A stretch of DNA of 64,000 bases from Corticium candelabrum (GCF_963422355.1 NC_085095.1:5771827-5835826); one strand, 5' to 3'; positions 16,879-30,282 are shown, numbered from the stretch's first letter. Translations and numbers: made by a program. The notes: generated from the letters alone by a model not told the origin.

Positions 16879-17138
16879 GGCTGCCGACACAAATATATAG
16901 TTTGGTCATGCTGTTGATACGTCACGGATTTTTTCATCTCACCTGTTAGATTTCAAAAATTGCTGCTGCATTGGACCCACCACACGATGCTCTCCGTTGG
17001 GCTGTCAGAGACACAATGCTGTCTGGTTACAGGTCAGCCTATTATAAACTTAAAGATGATGTGTTAATGCCTCCTCCTGAAATTTACCAAGGCATGAGGA
17101 ACTTGGTGAATCTTGCACTGTGCATTGTGGACAACTGA
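11108..17138 (+). CDS. ThiF/E1-type adenylation domain fused to a SelO/kinase-like domain
   Basis: Eighteen exons (11108-11232, 12304-12677, 12750-12853, 13222-13463, 13536-13650, 13704-13810, 13876-13971, 14590-14713, 14869-14931, 14989-15096, 15154-15270, 15593-15639, 15980-16063, 16222-16294, 16359-16451, 16509-16571, 16635-16769, 16950-17138) sum to 2259 nt, exactly 752 codons plus stop. The N-terminal third is E1-like. It has the ATP loop GVGGIG (29-34), the [16 protein letters not shown] strand/helix (53-68), DRRK (74-77), NAID (120-123), and two CxxC zinc pairs (169/172 and 262/265). There is no obvious catalytic Cys in the crossover loop. The C-terminal half (about 390-752) has kinase-fold-like signatures: YRLKGCG (Lys405), RHTAVREL (Glu449), HPNNF (615-619), and AVDFDLAF (Asp637). 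Order and spacing recall SelO AMPylases, though this is inference. Expected chemistry would be ATP-dependent adenylation. Two introns start with GC. Confidence 0.8.
13994..14534. mobile_element. Intronic MITE with TA target duplication
   Basis: Inverted ends (TTACTCGGTGTAGAAGGGCA on the left, matching the complement of the right end near 14505-14534) are flanked by TA on both sides. The element is 541 bp, lacks a coding frame and lies wholly in intron 7 of the E1-like gene. TA flanks point to the Tc1/mariner or related class. Confidence 0.6.
15383..15494. repeat. (GT)n microsatellite in intron
   Basis: A long GT run lies in intron 11 of the E1-like gene. Similar CA runs are in intron 17 (about 16827-16876) and in the 3' flank (about 17513-17557). 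Confidence 0.9.
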
Positions 17139-17508
17139 TTTTTGTAAATATAAGTTTGGCTATACATATATTTTCATCACCTGCAGAGATCTGGAAATGC
17201 TTTTTGATTCTCACTATTCTTGTTTCATGATGGAATTCACTTTTACACAAAGCTTTGTAGACATTTCAAGTTTGAACTTGAAATATGAAACAAATATTTT
17301 GATATGAAATTTTTGCTACCACTGTGTATTATGCCACAATGTGTCTGAAACTGTTTCCTCCTTTGGAATTAGTTGTACAGCATGCAGTTAGTGCACAAAG
17401 AACTGGCAGTTAGTGCAAAAAGAACTACTGTTTGTAGATGAGACACTGTGTGAGGCTACTACTTTACAATTAGTCACACATACACATGCGCTTTTTCTCA
17501 CACAGGCG

Positions 17509-17559
<51 letters not shown>

Positions 17560-17994
17560 AACATTGGTCAGTCTGCTGTACCCTTTTGCAATCAGTTTGA
17601 CTAGCAACAATCAAATGTCAATTAAAACCCTCCTGTATTCCTGCAGTAGAAAACCATTTTCAGCTTTCAATAAATAACTGTATAATACACTGAATATCCT
17701 AAAATGTATAATCTGAACTAAAACTTTTCTATGATTTTTTAATATCAACAATTATGCCACAAAACACTTAATAATGTTGATAATCTAATAAGATAATATT
17801 GACTGAGTTGGTAATCACTATTGCGCACTATGGTAAATCTACAAACAATATCACAACCTACAAACAATATCACAACCTACAAACAATCAGCTCTAAAGTC
17901 GTCATGTGACATTAATATGTTCACTCAAGCATACGACTATTAATGTACTACTGCAGATGATTCATCACTAGACTAAACCTAAAGTCAACTGGAT
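17139..17994. other. Convergent intergenic region with shared 3' flank
   Basis: The E1-like gene (+) and the mucin gene (-) end towards each other here, 856 bp apart. A CA microsatellite lies near 17513-17557. From about 17560 to 17971 the sequence is almost the same as 63620-64000 (shared words include CAAATGTCAATTAAAACCCT and GCAGTAGAAAACCATTTTC). It is therefore a duplicated 3' flank of the mucin gene. Confidence 0.75.
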
Positions 17995-20900
17995 TTAGTC
18001 AACCCGAGAATGAGATGTGGTCTTGTTAGGATCTCCTTCAAATTTCCTGGCCACCAGTTGCATACTTTCCTTACCATCCCCATCATCATAATCATCATCA
18101 ACATTACCCGGACTCACTTTAGATTGTCTACCGCATCTATTGTAAAGTCAAACAATTAGTAACACAACTCTACGCATTCAAAACTCTGATATTTGCAACT
18201 TACCTATAGCACCATAATGCAATGGCAATGATGACAAGAATAGCAGTAATCCCACAAGCAGCAATAATGCCAGCCAACTGACCAGTGCTAAGACCAGAAT
18301 CATCGGTCTTTCCACGATTAGTGGGAGTTGCAGATGTTGTGGCAGTCGTAGTGGTGGAAGGAATGGCAATAACAGAAAGCACTGTAAATCCCGAATCTCT
18401 CAACTGTTGCTGCCCACTTGTTGAGTTAAGAGCGTGAACTGCAGTATCAGCCGAAATAAGTGCTCGAACATAAAACATAATCCGAAGATTAGATTCCACC
18501 ACATGCACTGGTCTCACAACAATCACATCTGTTGGATCGATAACTAGTACTGCACGCCTGAGGATACAACAACACAATAAAAATAAGTCAGTCGATCAGC
18601 TACCAGCCCACCACCATACTTTCTCTTAGAAGAAGAAGCTTGTTGTGAACATTCTGCTACATTGTCGCTACAGTAACTGGATAGAACTTGAGCCACAGCT
18701 CTTGTAAAGTTTGACTCAGAAGCATTGAACTGTACAGAGAATTGTTACTAACTTTATCTACTTGCACTACACGATACATACCTCTGACAATGTCATATTG
18801 GCAACTACCACAGCAATTAATTCAGGTGCAGTAGCAGGCGTGGTTACATTTGAGGGCACTGTTGCAGTGACTGAACGGGTTTTTGCAGTAACTGTTACAG
18901 AAACAAAATCTAATCACAAACTAGCATTACTATCTGATACTTAACACATACCTGACAATGAAGTGGATGGTACAGTTGTCACCATTACAGTAGAAGTTGG
19001 TGATTCAGTTGTCATCATTACAGTAGAAGTTGGTAATTCAGTTGTCACAACAGTAGGAGTTGATAACTCAACTACAGGAGAACGTAAGGTAATTACCAGA
19101 GAACTCAAAATTATTCATTTAGTAAAATGGATAACCTTGGCAGCTATTATTGACAAGAATCGTGCCACCAGGACACTCGCACCGATACCTTCCTGCCGTA
19201 TTTACACACTGTTGACCAGAAATATTGCAAGGTTGGGTATTCTCAACACATTCATTGATGTCTGAAAGGATGCAAAAAAATCAATTAAAAGTCGAAGCAA
19301 AGAAGGGCACAGTATAGCCGACCTTGACAAGACTTTCCATCTAGTTGGAGGCGATATCCTACAGAACACTGGCAAACAAATGAGCCGTTGTTATTGATAC
19401 ACAGTTGATCACAATCGTCTTTGTTCTCCAAACATTCGTCTATATCTGCTCATACAAGTAAGTAATCAGTATACACGTGTATACTAGTACTGGGTGAAGT
19501 GATCTGTTTAGCTTACCATCACACATCACCATATTCTCTAAACGATATCCTTGCTTACAAAAGCATACGTCTACACTTTTTATTACAGCACAATCTTGCA
19601 TACAATTATTCGGCATGACACACTTGTTGTCAGCTGAAATATGATCACAAATTCAGTATGTGAAACAAATAATGATGAAACGAGGCAATCACCTTCGCAC
19701 GTTCTGGTATCATCACTGTTCAGTGTAAATCCACTTTCACAACCACAAAAGAAAGAGCCTTCTGTGTTGTTGCAAGTTTGGTGACAAGAATCGAACTCTT
19801 CACATTCGTCTATGTCTGATCAACCAGTACGTGTGTACAGTATATTCATATCAATATAACAACAAGTCTATACTGTGACTCACTCACCTGAGCATGATTT
19901 CTTATCTTGATTCAGACGAAAACCAGAATCGCATTCGCAATTGAAGCTGAACAACTGATTCACACATTTCTGTTCACACCCACCATTAGGAGTGTTAGTT
20001 GAATTGCATTCGTTGATATCTATGTAAGATATACTTATAATCAAAAAGTGCTTGAGTAACTACGCAAGTATTTTCTCTTACCAACACATTTGCCATCACT
20101 AACTTGAGTGCCACTTGGACATGGTCCACAATTGGCACCAGTCAGTGGTGCAACGTTGTCAAAACACTCCACACCTTCAAAGCAATTGATTTCTTCGCAT
20201 CCATCCATGTCTCGATCACAGAACTGTCCTTCCCATCCTACCATCAAAATTCATGTATAACTAGCACACAAACAACACTGACAATTAACACGATCAAGCC
20301 TACCAGATCCACATTTGCAGTCTTGTATAATAAATAAATCGTCTCCACCATCCTTACTCGATTCAACGCAAGTGGCATTCAAGTCGAGTGCACAGCCACA
20401 GATACGAACCTCTGGATGAAGAATAGCCGTTGATCCAAGTGAGTCATTTGCAATAAAGAGGAGCCGAACAGGAGAGAAAGATGTCGGTGTCCATGTGAAG
20501 TTGTATGCATCCCCATCATGAGATAAAGAATAGTCGGAAGAAGCAGGCAGACTTCCTCTGAGATTTACAACATACGTGTCATTAGGATCGGATACAGAAA
20601 ACAAATAGGTGGAAGACGTGTTGATATGAACACGAAATGTTGCATTCCCAAACAGCTTTGGTGGGTTGTTCACTAACACAAATATTAAACATGAACACAT
20701 TGATGTGAAATCTCTACATAATACACACAGCACCTAAATTCTGAGAAAGAGCTTTGTTGTCCTCATCTGTCTGCTTGGTCTCGCTCGCAATATCAGCATC
20801 TCCTGTCTGTAGGAAGTCATAGAGACATGCTGTATTGCCAACACCACAAAGAGAAATTTGTTCTGTTGTAAAATTGCTCATAGGAATCTCATCTGGGAAA

Positions 20901-23705
20901 ACTGGCAAATGATCAGGATATGAAAAGGTTGACACATTTTCACCCATCTTGTAGTAAAATAGACTCTCCTGTAAGGTTATCTGCCCTACAAATAAAGTTT
21001 ATTCAGTCACTTCAACGATTGTTAAGCCAAAGTGTCTAATGTTTGTTTGAATTGTGTGTGCAGAATCTCCAACACACTTAGTTAAACATGTACCGTTATA
21101 TATAAGATAAGATTGTGTGTCTGACTTTGTGCTCAAATATGTACTACACACAGTAGTATCTACGTTGTCAATCCAACTGTCAACTTTCCATCCACTTTAT
21201 AATTTGGGTATCCATTTGATTAATTGAGTTCTCCTTATAAAATGTTCTGGCAAAACCTCTCTCCAACAATTTGACGGTCTGTGATTGGCTGTCCGTCCAT
21301 TCTGTGGTTGCCACGTATAAAAAATGCAACTACACGTACTGCTATGTGATTGGACCATTTTGACCGACTGAAAGTGTGACACATTCCCAACAGCCAGATT
21401 CATAGTTGCACACATAGTCACACATATAGTACATGGCCATGCAAACCAGAGGTGCTCGAGTGCCCTATGCGATTCACTTAGTCCACGACATTTACAAATT
21501 CCTATTTCTTATGGCTCATAACTATCTCTCGCCAGAAGGATGTAGGCGGAGATGGTCTGGCTATGCGAGACTACTTCCCACTAGCCCACAACCTAATCCA
21601 AGATCCACCCAGCTACCTCCCGGCTCTTTAATTATGCAGTCCAAATTATACTTGTCCATTCGTCTGGTGCGTGTAACAATTAACCAAATACAAGAAACTT
21701 ACAGTCTTGCCCAAACTGGTGTATTTCTCTGTCCGTAGCATTAGCAGAAAGAATGGTTCCATTCCTGAATACAAAGTCATCATCCTTGTTTCCATTCCAA
21801 ACTCCCAACAGTCCTCGAGTTTCACCACGCTGCTCGTCAGGGCCAGCAAACACTACAGACAGCAATCCCTTCTTTGCTTCGACAGTCACTGATACACCAA
21901 GTGGGAGCGTTGCTGTAATAGATTTTGTCATCGGTTTGGAAATCGACACCATGTGAAGATCTAAACTCGTCGAATTGTCTAATTCTGTAACATTGCTGCT
22001 GATGTCTTGCCAATCCGACTGGTTGTTAGGTGCCACAGAGTGATACTTGACAACTAACGAGTTAACGTCGGAAAGCTCCACATGTACAATATCTGACTTC
22101 GGAGTTTGACTCTCAAACCCACTAGAAGGATAAAACTCGGCCATAGAAAATGCTGAGAAAACAGTCGCACTCGATCCGTTAGCAGGCCTTGTTCGGCCCA
22201 TAAGTACAAAAGTGTCATTGACAGTTTTCATGGTGATGTATTCTCCCCAGCCATTGAAAGTATACTGTTTACCATCCAGTGTGGTAATGTGTGGGTCTCC
22301 CCAAAACCAGGCTATACAAAAAATATTACTAATCAACTATAAACATGCACGTGCAAAATGTACGTAGATACCTCTCCTTTGTGGTACATAACCTGTACAG
22401 TCATGCGATGGTCTTCGCTGGTAGTACAAATGGCATAAATTGCCAACACGACAGCAATCTCTACGTGGTTTATCATCAAGTTGGTAATGTAATAGATAAT
22501 TGACTGATGGATCGTATCGCTGTGCCGAGCCTCCATAACGAGGACCAACCAAGAGACTACCCCACGAAAACCAATCTGTTGAATAGCAGCACTGTTGTCT
22601 GCTGCCACTGTTTGACGGGAAAGTAGAGTAAGCACAGAAAGAAAACCAATCAAATCTAAACCGTCTGTCCCACCAAGCTTGCCACCGACTACAAGGACAG
22701 GGTTCAAGATCTGCAGCCCAAGACAGATCTTCTCTTGCTCGATCCTCTTCAAACCACACTAAGCAATCGCGTCTAGCTACTGCAATAATTGAAGGGTCGA
22801 GATGCAAAGTGTAGACCAGTTTCCCTTGTTTGCCTACATTTGATGCCGAAACATCACAATCAATCGTTGTCACCTGGTCATATTGGGATAGTCTGTGATT
22901 CTCATAGTGTGTCCCTCCTTCAGCGTTGTATCCAACAACACCCTTTGACCATCTCCCAGACCACTGCAAATCACTACAATTGTAGTTGAATATTGCAAAT
23001 GAGCTAAGACCATCAGTAGCCAATACAGCCTGAAACGTATTTCTCTACAGAGAAGAAAAGAAAAGCAATGATATGCTACTGCACATATATTAATTAATTA
23101 CAAATATTAATTAACCAAAACTTTATAAGATTCAGCTATTTATTCATTTACCAAGCCTGTGTATTCATCTCTGTAACACCACCACCACCAACTGTAGTAT
23201 GAATAACAACCATCAGGATAATTAGGAACTTTGTCCCATGTGGCAACAAGAACCCATTGAGCTTCAAACGATTCATATCCTTTCAAGAGTGTTTGAATAT
23301 CTCTATTGGCCATCTTGACTGCAGAGTCATCTCTATGTGCATAAACATTATACCAGACATTGCCTTCTTTCCGAATATCGACATCAGCCCAGAATGGTGC
23401 AACTACACTTTGTCGTCTTATCCAACTGTATCCAGGAAAATAATGAGGCCACCAAAAGTAGAATGGTCTCCCAAACGAAACGATTCCATTGGTTCCAACC
23501 TAACACAACATTAAATGAGCCATATAACTTTAATTAATTAAAATTAAGAAACACAATCAACTATTACTTACATAAGCAGTAGAATACACATTTTCAAAAA
23601 AAGGAAATCCGACTTCAATTGAAATAGGTGAAGACACACCATCAAGATAACGATACAGTGACTCGCTTTCTTCACTTAAACCGAAAGAGTATAAACGATT
23701 CGAAT
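17995..23705 (-). CDS. MUC4-like membrane mucin: NIDO-AMOP-VWD-EGFs-SEA-TM
   Basis: About 18 exons read on the minus strand. NIDO is split over 23572-23705, 23152-23499 and the start of 22372-23044 (motifs [29 protein letters not shown]). AMOP follows in 22372-23044, rich in Cys and Trp. The VWD domain is 21703-22311 ([21 protein letters not shown]). Then come a MUC4-type region (20734-20985, 20304-20672) and an EGF (20082-20237). About five more EGF modules lie between 20021 and 19137, with calcium-binding DINEC/DIDEC starts. A Thr/Ser-rich linker and SEA-like segments cover 19083-18204. A transmembrane helix ([20 protein letters not shown]) and a 47-residue tail ending at stop 17995 complete it. 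The role would be a cell-surface adhesion or mucin-type protein. The first NIDO exon needs one base from an upstream exon, so the true 5' end lies beyond 23705. The phase matches the micro-exons at 25.0-27.5 kb. Confidence 0.8.
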
Positions 23706-24670
23706 CTAAAAGTATACAACTCGGTTGCTATCAGACATAGTTTTAAAAGTACACAGCTCTTAACAGTACTACACTTTTTTACTGTCTCTCCTTATGCAGA
23801 GAAGAAAGAACTTGCATGCAAAATGCAAAAGGTAGGTATGCTATGTACACTTTACACATTTTTGGTTAGTAAAAGTTGAACACAATTACATATTTGATCA
23901 GACCAGAAAGTCTGCATCAACTACATTTAATGTTCCTGCTGCCAGAATTCATTTGCAGAGCCATGATCAATGAGCCCTAGCACCTACAATCACGTATTTG
24001 CTATACATGTATCTCTAATAATTATACTTCAACTAAAATGTGCAATTCTTTTCATTTTATAGATGTCATGTATGGGGCAGTAAGACTTGTACAGTGCAGT
24101 TCAATGTGTTTGTTGCATCTCTCAGTAATGTACATGCATGCACTGACATGCAGTTGTAAATTGTAAAGCTAACATGCACTGGACCGACCCATTGTATGTG
24201 TTAGATAGTCCTAGAGTCCTGTACACATTATACAGTGGCCAGTAACGCGTTCCAAGCTCACTGAAAGACTACTTTCGTCTCTTTGTTTCTGGTGTTTCAG
24301 TAAGTGCTAAACATGCAGTAAAAACACTTAGTAATAAGCTATTGCCCATTTGCAATTGGGGTACAGTAAAGTCGTGAACAAAAGCTGGGGCTAAGTTAGA
24401 TATCCTGATTACCTGGTAAATACATGACTTCAACACTCAATTATATTTCCTTCTCTTTATTGATTGAGATTGTCGCAGCATCTCCATCAGTGACCTCACT
24501 ACGAAATATACTAACGACTCGACAATCCGGGCAATAACAGTATCCTGGATAAAAGCCAAGGGCGAGTGTAACAAATGTCTAACAAGAAGCGACAGGAATA
24601 TAGCACAATGCGTTCCATAAGAGTTTGGCATGTGAAAAGCCACAGTTTGACTTTGTGTTACCATATAAGG

Positions 24671-24716
<46 letters not shown>

Positions 24717-25009
24717 GCTGGTTGTGTAGAGTCCAGTTAGTGTGATTTTTTGAAAGTTTTTGGTGAGTAAGCACGTAAGGTGTGTGAGTGTGTCATCGAC
24801 CCAGATCGTCGTCCGAATGTCTGCCCAGATAGCGTGGCATGCATTCGCCTATTCTTGAGAAGACCGTTACAGCAGGTTATAGGAAAGGTACGTAGCCAAG
24901 AAATGCGGCTACTATTCAAGGGTGGCTTTTATTCAAGAGCAGCTTTTGTTCACGACTTTACGGTATGCATATATTCATATACATAATATAGATATAGTAG
25001 TAAACATAC
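23706..25009. other. Probable intron of the mucin gene
   Basis: No exon is recognised. An (AT)n run lies at about 24674-24714. Open frames seen here on either strand have no recognisable domain. Confidence 0.4.
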
Positions 25010-25039
25010 CTTCTGTTGGTTCTGTTGTTGAAGTAGGTG
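25010..25039 (-). CDS. Micro-exon, 30 nt, phase 1-1
   Basis: It lies between acceptor TTTAG and donor GTATGTTT on the minus strand and encodes a Pro-Thr-Glu unit (PTSTTEPTE). It ends with one base of a split codon, the phase that the NIDO exon at 23705 needs. This is the most downstream member of the array. Confidence 0.55.
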
Positions 25040-25865
25040 CTAAACAATAACATATCAAGAGTAAGCTATATTGCTCATTTAGAATAGCCTCCCATCAGAT
25101 CCACTCACACTGTCATACCCAGTTCCCATATGACACAACAACGCCGAAGGTCTGATCGAGTTCTTCTCACCCACCATTTACGCTAATATATTAGATGATA
25201 GAACATCAAAGATTTACAGTTCACTAATAGCATTAACTTAATGTGCCTTCCCGTTTCACATAAAAATGTTTTGAACAACAGACACATTAGTTGTATAGTG
25301 TTGCTGTTGTTGTGTTGTATACAGTAGATGTAGGACAGCAGCCTAAACTTTGTCGCTTCTCCATTCTACATCTGATCAAAATGCAAGTCTCACCTCCTAT
25401 TATCGATATTGGCAGACTACTATATTAATAATAAGAGACAGCGTTGCTTCTTTGCTGGCTACAGGTTGACGATTTTCATGATAATGTTTGTCAGAACTCG
25501 GTCAGATGGATTTCCAGATTATTGTTATTCTTGTGGCTTAGTAGCTAGAGCACTGCTACAAGGGTCTAGTTCAATTACAGCCGCATGCTGATTGTACACT
25601 GTACCGCTCATATAATGCAAATTGAACTCAGGCACACTGTCAATGAATCGATTTCTGATCACACTATAAACAGGGTTTGAACTATAAACAGTAAGTGTGC
25701 ACCATCGTTTGATTAATGGATAATGTCAGAGCCTGTTAGTTTAGGTACAAAGATCATACTATATTCTCACGTACCCAGAAAGTAAGATGCAGCAGGAAAA
25801 TAGGGGTCTGGCTACGTGAGACTAAGGACGTATACAGAGTCTCTATATACGGCTCTGGACGTAAG

Positions 25866-25953
<88 letters not shown>

Positions 25954-26166
25954 GTAGTTTACACAGTAATTAACTAGTTCATTATTATATCGATCAATTT
26001 AGTGACGTGAGCCTCATGCAACCAGCAATGACACTAGATGAAGAAAGTAGGCAACAAGAACTCACATCCTTTCTGGCGTTGTTGTGATAGAATGATGAGA
26101 AGGTCCGGGGAGGCCAATTATGACTATGTATAGTATACATTCATATACAGAAGTACTTGATCATAC
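25040..26166. other. Intron between micro-exons
   Basis: No exon is recognised. A (TG)n run covers about 25868-25951. Confidence 0.4.
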
Positions 26167-26900
26167 CTTCAGTTGTAAACACAAGCACTGGTTCTGATGT
26201 TTGAGTACCAGTAGGTGCTAAACAAACATCAAGAATACACTATTATTCATATATAGTAGCAAACATACATTCTATTGTAAACACAAACACTGGTTTTGAT
26301 GTTTCATTAAGTGCTGACCATGCAGTGGAAACATTAATAGCCTAATATGCTCATTTAGAGTATGATGAGTATGTACAGCGCTGCTTCCAAAATGGCGGAG
26401 TACGTGACGATCGAGCTACTCACACAAAATGGTGATAGCCATACTTTCGAGTCGATTGTTAAACGAAAAAACACTTCTGCTCAGGAGAGTTTGCAGCAAA
26501 GAAATGTAACCAGTTCAGTCGGAGAAAGCATGCAAAAACCCATCTGAAGAAAGTTACTTAGTCATTGCGGTATATTGCAAATACGTTTAAGAATAAACCA
26601 AACATTTTTAGAGGTAACAAATTGGCACTCATAGAAAAGAAAAGTAGGAGACTTCACCAATGCTATTCATTTTTTGCAGTAGTGCTTCTGAGCAAAGATA
26701 GAAAGGGAGCGTAAACGAGCTTATGTATGACACCGCCAGCCGTTCCTAGATAGTGACTATGTGTCACAATCAATACACAAACAGTACTAAACATGCCCTC
26801 TGTTGTAAACACAGGTTCTGGTGTTTCAGTTAGTGCTAGACAGTAGAAATATTAATTAATTACCTAATGCTCATTTAGAGTACAAGTATGTATACATTCA

Positions 26901-26976
<76 letters not shown>

Positions 26977-27080
26977 TTATATACTTAGCTGTCTGTTTGT
27001 TTTTGAGGTATCTATGTGTATGTGTGTGTTTGTATGTATATTTCTCTCATTTGTGAGAGGCTGTACCTGCTGGTACGAAG

Positions 27081-27144
<64 letters not shown>

Positions 27145-27473
27145 GTAGTAAACATACCTTCTGTTGTAAACACAGCTTCTGGTGTTTCAGTGAGTGCTAG
27201 ACAGTACAGAAACATATTAATTAATTATAATACTCTAATGCTTCATGTAGAGTACAAGTACGTATACATTCATACATATTCACTAGTAAATATACCTTCT
27301 GTTGTAAACACAGGTTCTGGTGTTTCAGTATGTGCTAGACAGTAGAAACGTTAATTAATAGCCTAATTAATGCTCATTTAGAGTACAAGTATGTATACAT
27401 TCGATCAATCATAGTAGTAAAGTACTAAACATACCTTCTGTTGTAAACACAGGCTCTGGTGTTTCAGTAAGTA
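26167..27473 (-). CDS. Micro-exon array coding Thr/Pro/Glu units
   Basis: Six tiny exons lie at 26167-26217 (51 nt), 26269-26313 (45 nt), 26797-26835, 27158-27196, 27296-27334 and 27435-27473 (39 nt each). All are multiples of three and all are phase 1-1, so any number can be spliced in without changing frame. The 39-nt type encodes LTETPEPVFTTE plus a split Gly/Ala codon. Introns between them carry the same flanking words (TCATTTAGAGTACAAGTA), showing cassette duplication. The 26797 exon has a GC donor. These would form a flexible, O-glycosylatable stalk ahead of the NIDO domain. Confidence 0.65.
26900..27126. repeat. (CATA)n and (TA)n microsatellites
   Basis: A CATA run near 26900-26930 leads into (TA)n at about 26935-26974, and another (TA)n runs at about 27090-27125. 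They lie in micro-exon introns. Confidence 0.85.
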
Positions 27474-27537
27474 CTAGAAAGCAAAAGCCTTAATAATATC
27501 CCAGTGCTCATTTAAAGTCTGAGTACACACACGCACG

Positions 27538-27544
<7 letters not shown>

Positions 27545-27590
<46 letters not shown>
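27545..27590. repeat. (CA)n microsatellite bordering the SEA/mucin block
   Basis: The run abuts the truncated end of the 27590-27906 exon. It may mark one end of the segment missing from the 57.6-60.4 kb paralogue. Confidence 0.85.
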
Positions 27591-27593
<3 letters not shown>

Positions 27594-28064
27594 TGTTGAT
27601 GCTGTTGTAATACCCGATACAGTTGTTGATTTGTTGGTATGTGGAGTTTCTGATAAAGTTGAAGATACCGATGTAGTGGTAGTAGGAAAAGAAACTGTAC
27701 CGTTGATAAAGACTTGGCCTAATGTCAAACCAACAGCTTGAAACCTTTGTCTCGCACAGCTAGTGTTAAGAGCCAGCACTACTTTAGATGCAGCAACAGT
27801 ACCTCCTCCATCAGGGAGGCTGACTGTAATGCAGACTAGAACATCAGGTCCATCCGGAATAGTACGTATAATGTTGACATCAGCAGCAGTCACATTGATA
27901 GCAGTTCTGCCAATTAATTAATGCAACAGGTTTTGAGAAGAAACAACCTACTATGCTTTATAACAAAATTGGTGTGGTTACCTGTTTGTTGACTGTAGGT
28001 CACTTTCATTGCAGCACACAGATAGGAGTTCAGCAACAACTTGCTTAAAAGTAGTTTTATTAAA
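27590..28064 (-). CDS. SEA-like domain exons, downstream copy (truncated)
   Basis: Exon 27982-28064 encodes a segment with FKQVVAELLSVCCNESD. Exon 27590-27906 encodes the rest (TAADVNIIRTIPDGPDVLVC, then VVLALNTSCARQRF) and a short Thr-rich stretch. The latter breaks off inside one mucin repeat unit exactly where the CA/TG microsatellite begins. The split layout matches the other copy at 28123-29325. Together with the preceding exon's end (LNVTVKQ) it makes a domain of SEA length, without the usual autocleavage GS motif that I can see. Assignment to SEA is by layout and length, not by search. Confidence 0.6.
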
Positions 28065-28122
28065 CTAGAAATAAATTGCTACAGTGGAACATACACAGAT
28101 GTGTCTGCCATAACTTTCAAAC

Positions 28123-29173
28123 CTGTTTGACTGTTACATTGAGAAATGCTACTGTTGTTTTTTCATGGTTAGCTGTTGGTGTTGATGTAGTTGTTGGTCT
28201 GCTGGCATTTGCAGTTGTTGGTCTGTTGGTATGTGGAGTTTCTGATAAAGTTGAAGTTGTTCCTTCACTGTTAGCCATGGGTGTTGATGCTGTTGTAATA
28301 CCCGATACAGTTGTTGATTGGTTGGTATGTGAAGTTTCCGATAAAGTTGAAGTTGTTCCTTCACTGTTAGCCATGGGTGTTGATGCTGTTGTAATACCCA
28401 ATACAGTTGTTGATTGGTTGGTATGTGGAGTTTCCGATAAAGTTGAAGTTGTTCCTTCACTGTTAGCCATGGGTGTTGATGCTGTTGTAATACCCGATAC
28501 AGTTGTTGATTGGTTGGTATGTGGAGTTTCCGATAAAGTTGAAGTTGCTCCTTCACTGTTAGCCATGGGTGTTGATGCTGTTGTAATACCCGATACAGTT
28601 GTTGATTGGTTGGTATGTGGAGTTTCTGATAAAGTTGAAGTTGTTCCTTCACTGTTAGCCATGGGTGTTGATGCTGTTGTAATACCCGATACAGTTGTTG
28701 ATTGGTTGGTATGTGGAGTTTCCAATAAAGTTGAAGTTGTTCCTTCACTGTTAGCCATGGGTGTTGATGCTGTTGTAATACCCGATACAGTTGTTGATTG
28801 GTTGGTATGTGAAGTTTCCGATAAAGTTGAAGTTGTTCCTTCACTGTTAGCCATGGGTGTTGATGCTGTTGTAATACCCAATACAGTTGTTGATTGGTTG
28901 GTATGTGGAGTTTCTGATAAAGTTGAAGATACTGATGTAGTAGTAGTAGTAGGAAAAGAAACCGTACTGTTGATAAAGACTTGGCCTAATGTCAAACCAA
29001 CTGCTTGAAACCTTTGTCTCGCACAGCTAGTGTTAAGAGCCAGCACTACTTTAGATGCAGCAACAGTATCTCCTCCATCAGGGCAGCTGACTGTAATGCA
29101 GACTAGAACATCAGGTCCATCCGGAATAGTACGTATAATGTTGACATCAGCAGCAGTCACATTGATAGCAGTT
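28123..29173 (-). CDS. SEA C-terminal part plus mucin tandem-repeat exon
   Basis: One long exon starts with the second half of a SEA-like domain. It then runs through about seven 32-residue Ser/Thr-rich repeats (STLSETPHTNQSTT, then TTASTPMANSEG) and ends with LNVTVKQ, the start of the next SEA-like domain. Thr/Ser/Pro density is typical of O-glycosylated mucin regions. Frames read on the other strand here are shadows of the repeat. Confidence 0.75.
28200..28940. repeat. 96-bp mucin minisatellite
   Basis: The marker GCCATGGGTGTTG recurs at 28274, 28370, 28466, 28562, 28658, 28754 and 28850, an exact 96-bp period of seven copies. Copies differ by one or two bases (for example CCCGATACAG versus CCCAATACAG). 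The number is likely polymorphic. Confidence 0.95.
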
Positions 29174-29242
29174 CTGCCAATTAATTAATGCAACAGGTGT
29201 TGAGAACAAACAACCTACTATGCTTTATAACAAAATTGGTGT

Positions 29243-29520
29243 GGTTACCTGTTTGTTGACTGTACGTCACTTTCATTGCAGTGCACAGATAGAAGTTCAG
29301 CAACAACTTGCTTAAAAGTAGTTTTATTAAACTAGAAATAAATTGCTACAGTGGAACATACGCAGATGTGTCTGCCATAACTTTCAAACCTGTTCGACTG
29401 TTACATTGAGAAATGTTACTGTTGCTTTTTCATGGTTAGCTGTCGGCATTGATCTAGTTGTTGGTTTGCTGGCATTTGCAGTTGTTGGATAAGGAGTTTC
29501 TGATAAAGTTGAAGTTGAAT
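29243..29520 (-). CDS. Upstream SEA-like cassette, partial
   Basis: 29243-29325 repeats the FKQVVAELLSV exon. About 29383-29520 repeats the end of a mucin exon (ANHEKATVTFLNVTV). It contains only a remnant of the 96-bp repeat region and then loses homology. This shows the SEA-mucin cassette was duplicated in tandem. Confidence 0.6.

Positions 29521-30282
<762 letters not shown>

Noticed and set aside
24437..24664. Minus-strand 75-codon frame
   Set aside because: No recognisable domain, no splice context, and it lies in a probable intron.
28076..29008. Plus-strand 310-codon frame over the mucin repeats
   Set aside because: It is the reverse reading of the 96-bp minisatellite. The minus strand has splice sites and the SEA-like context.
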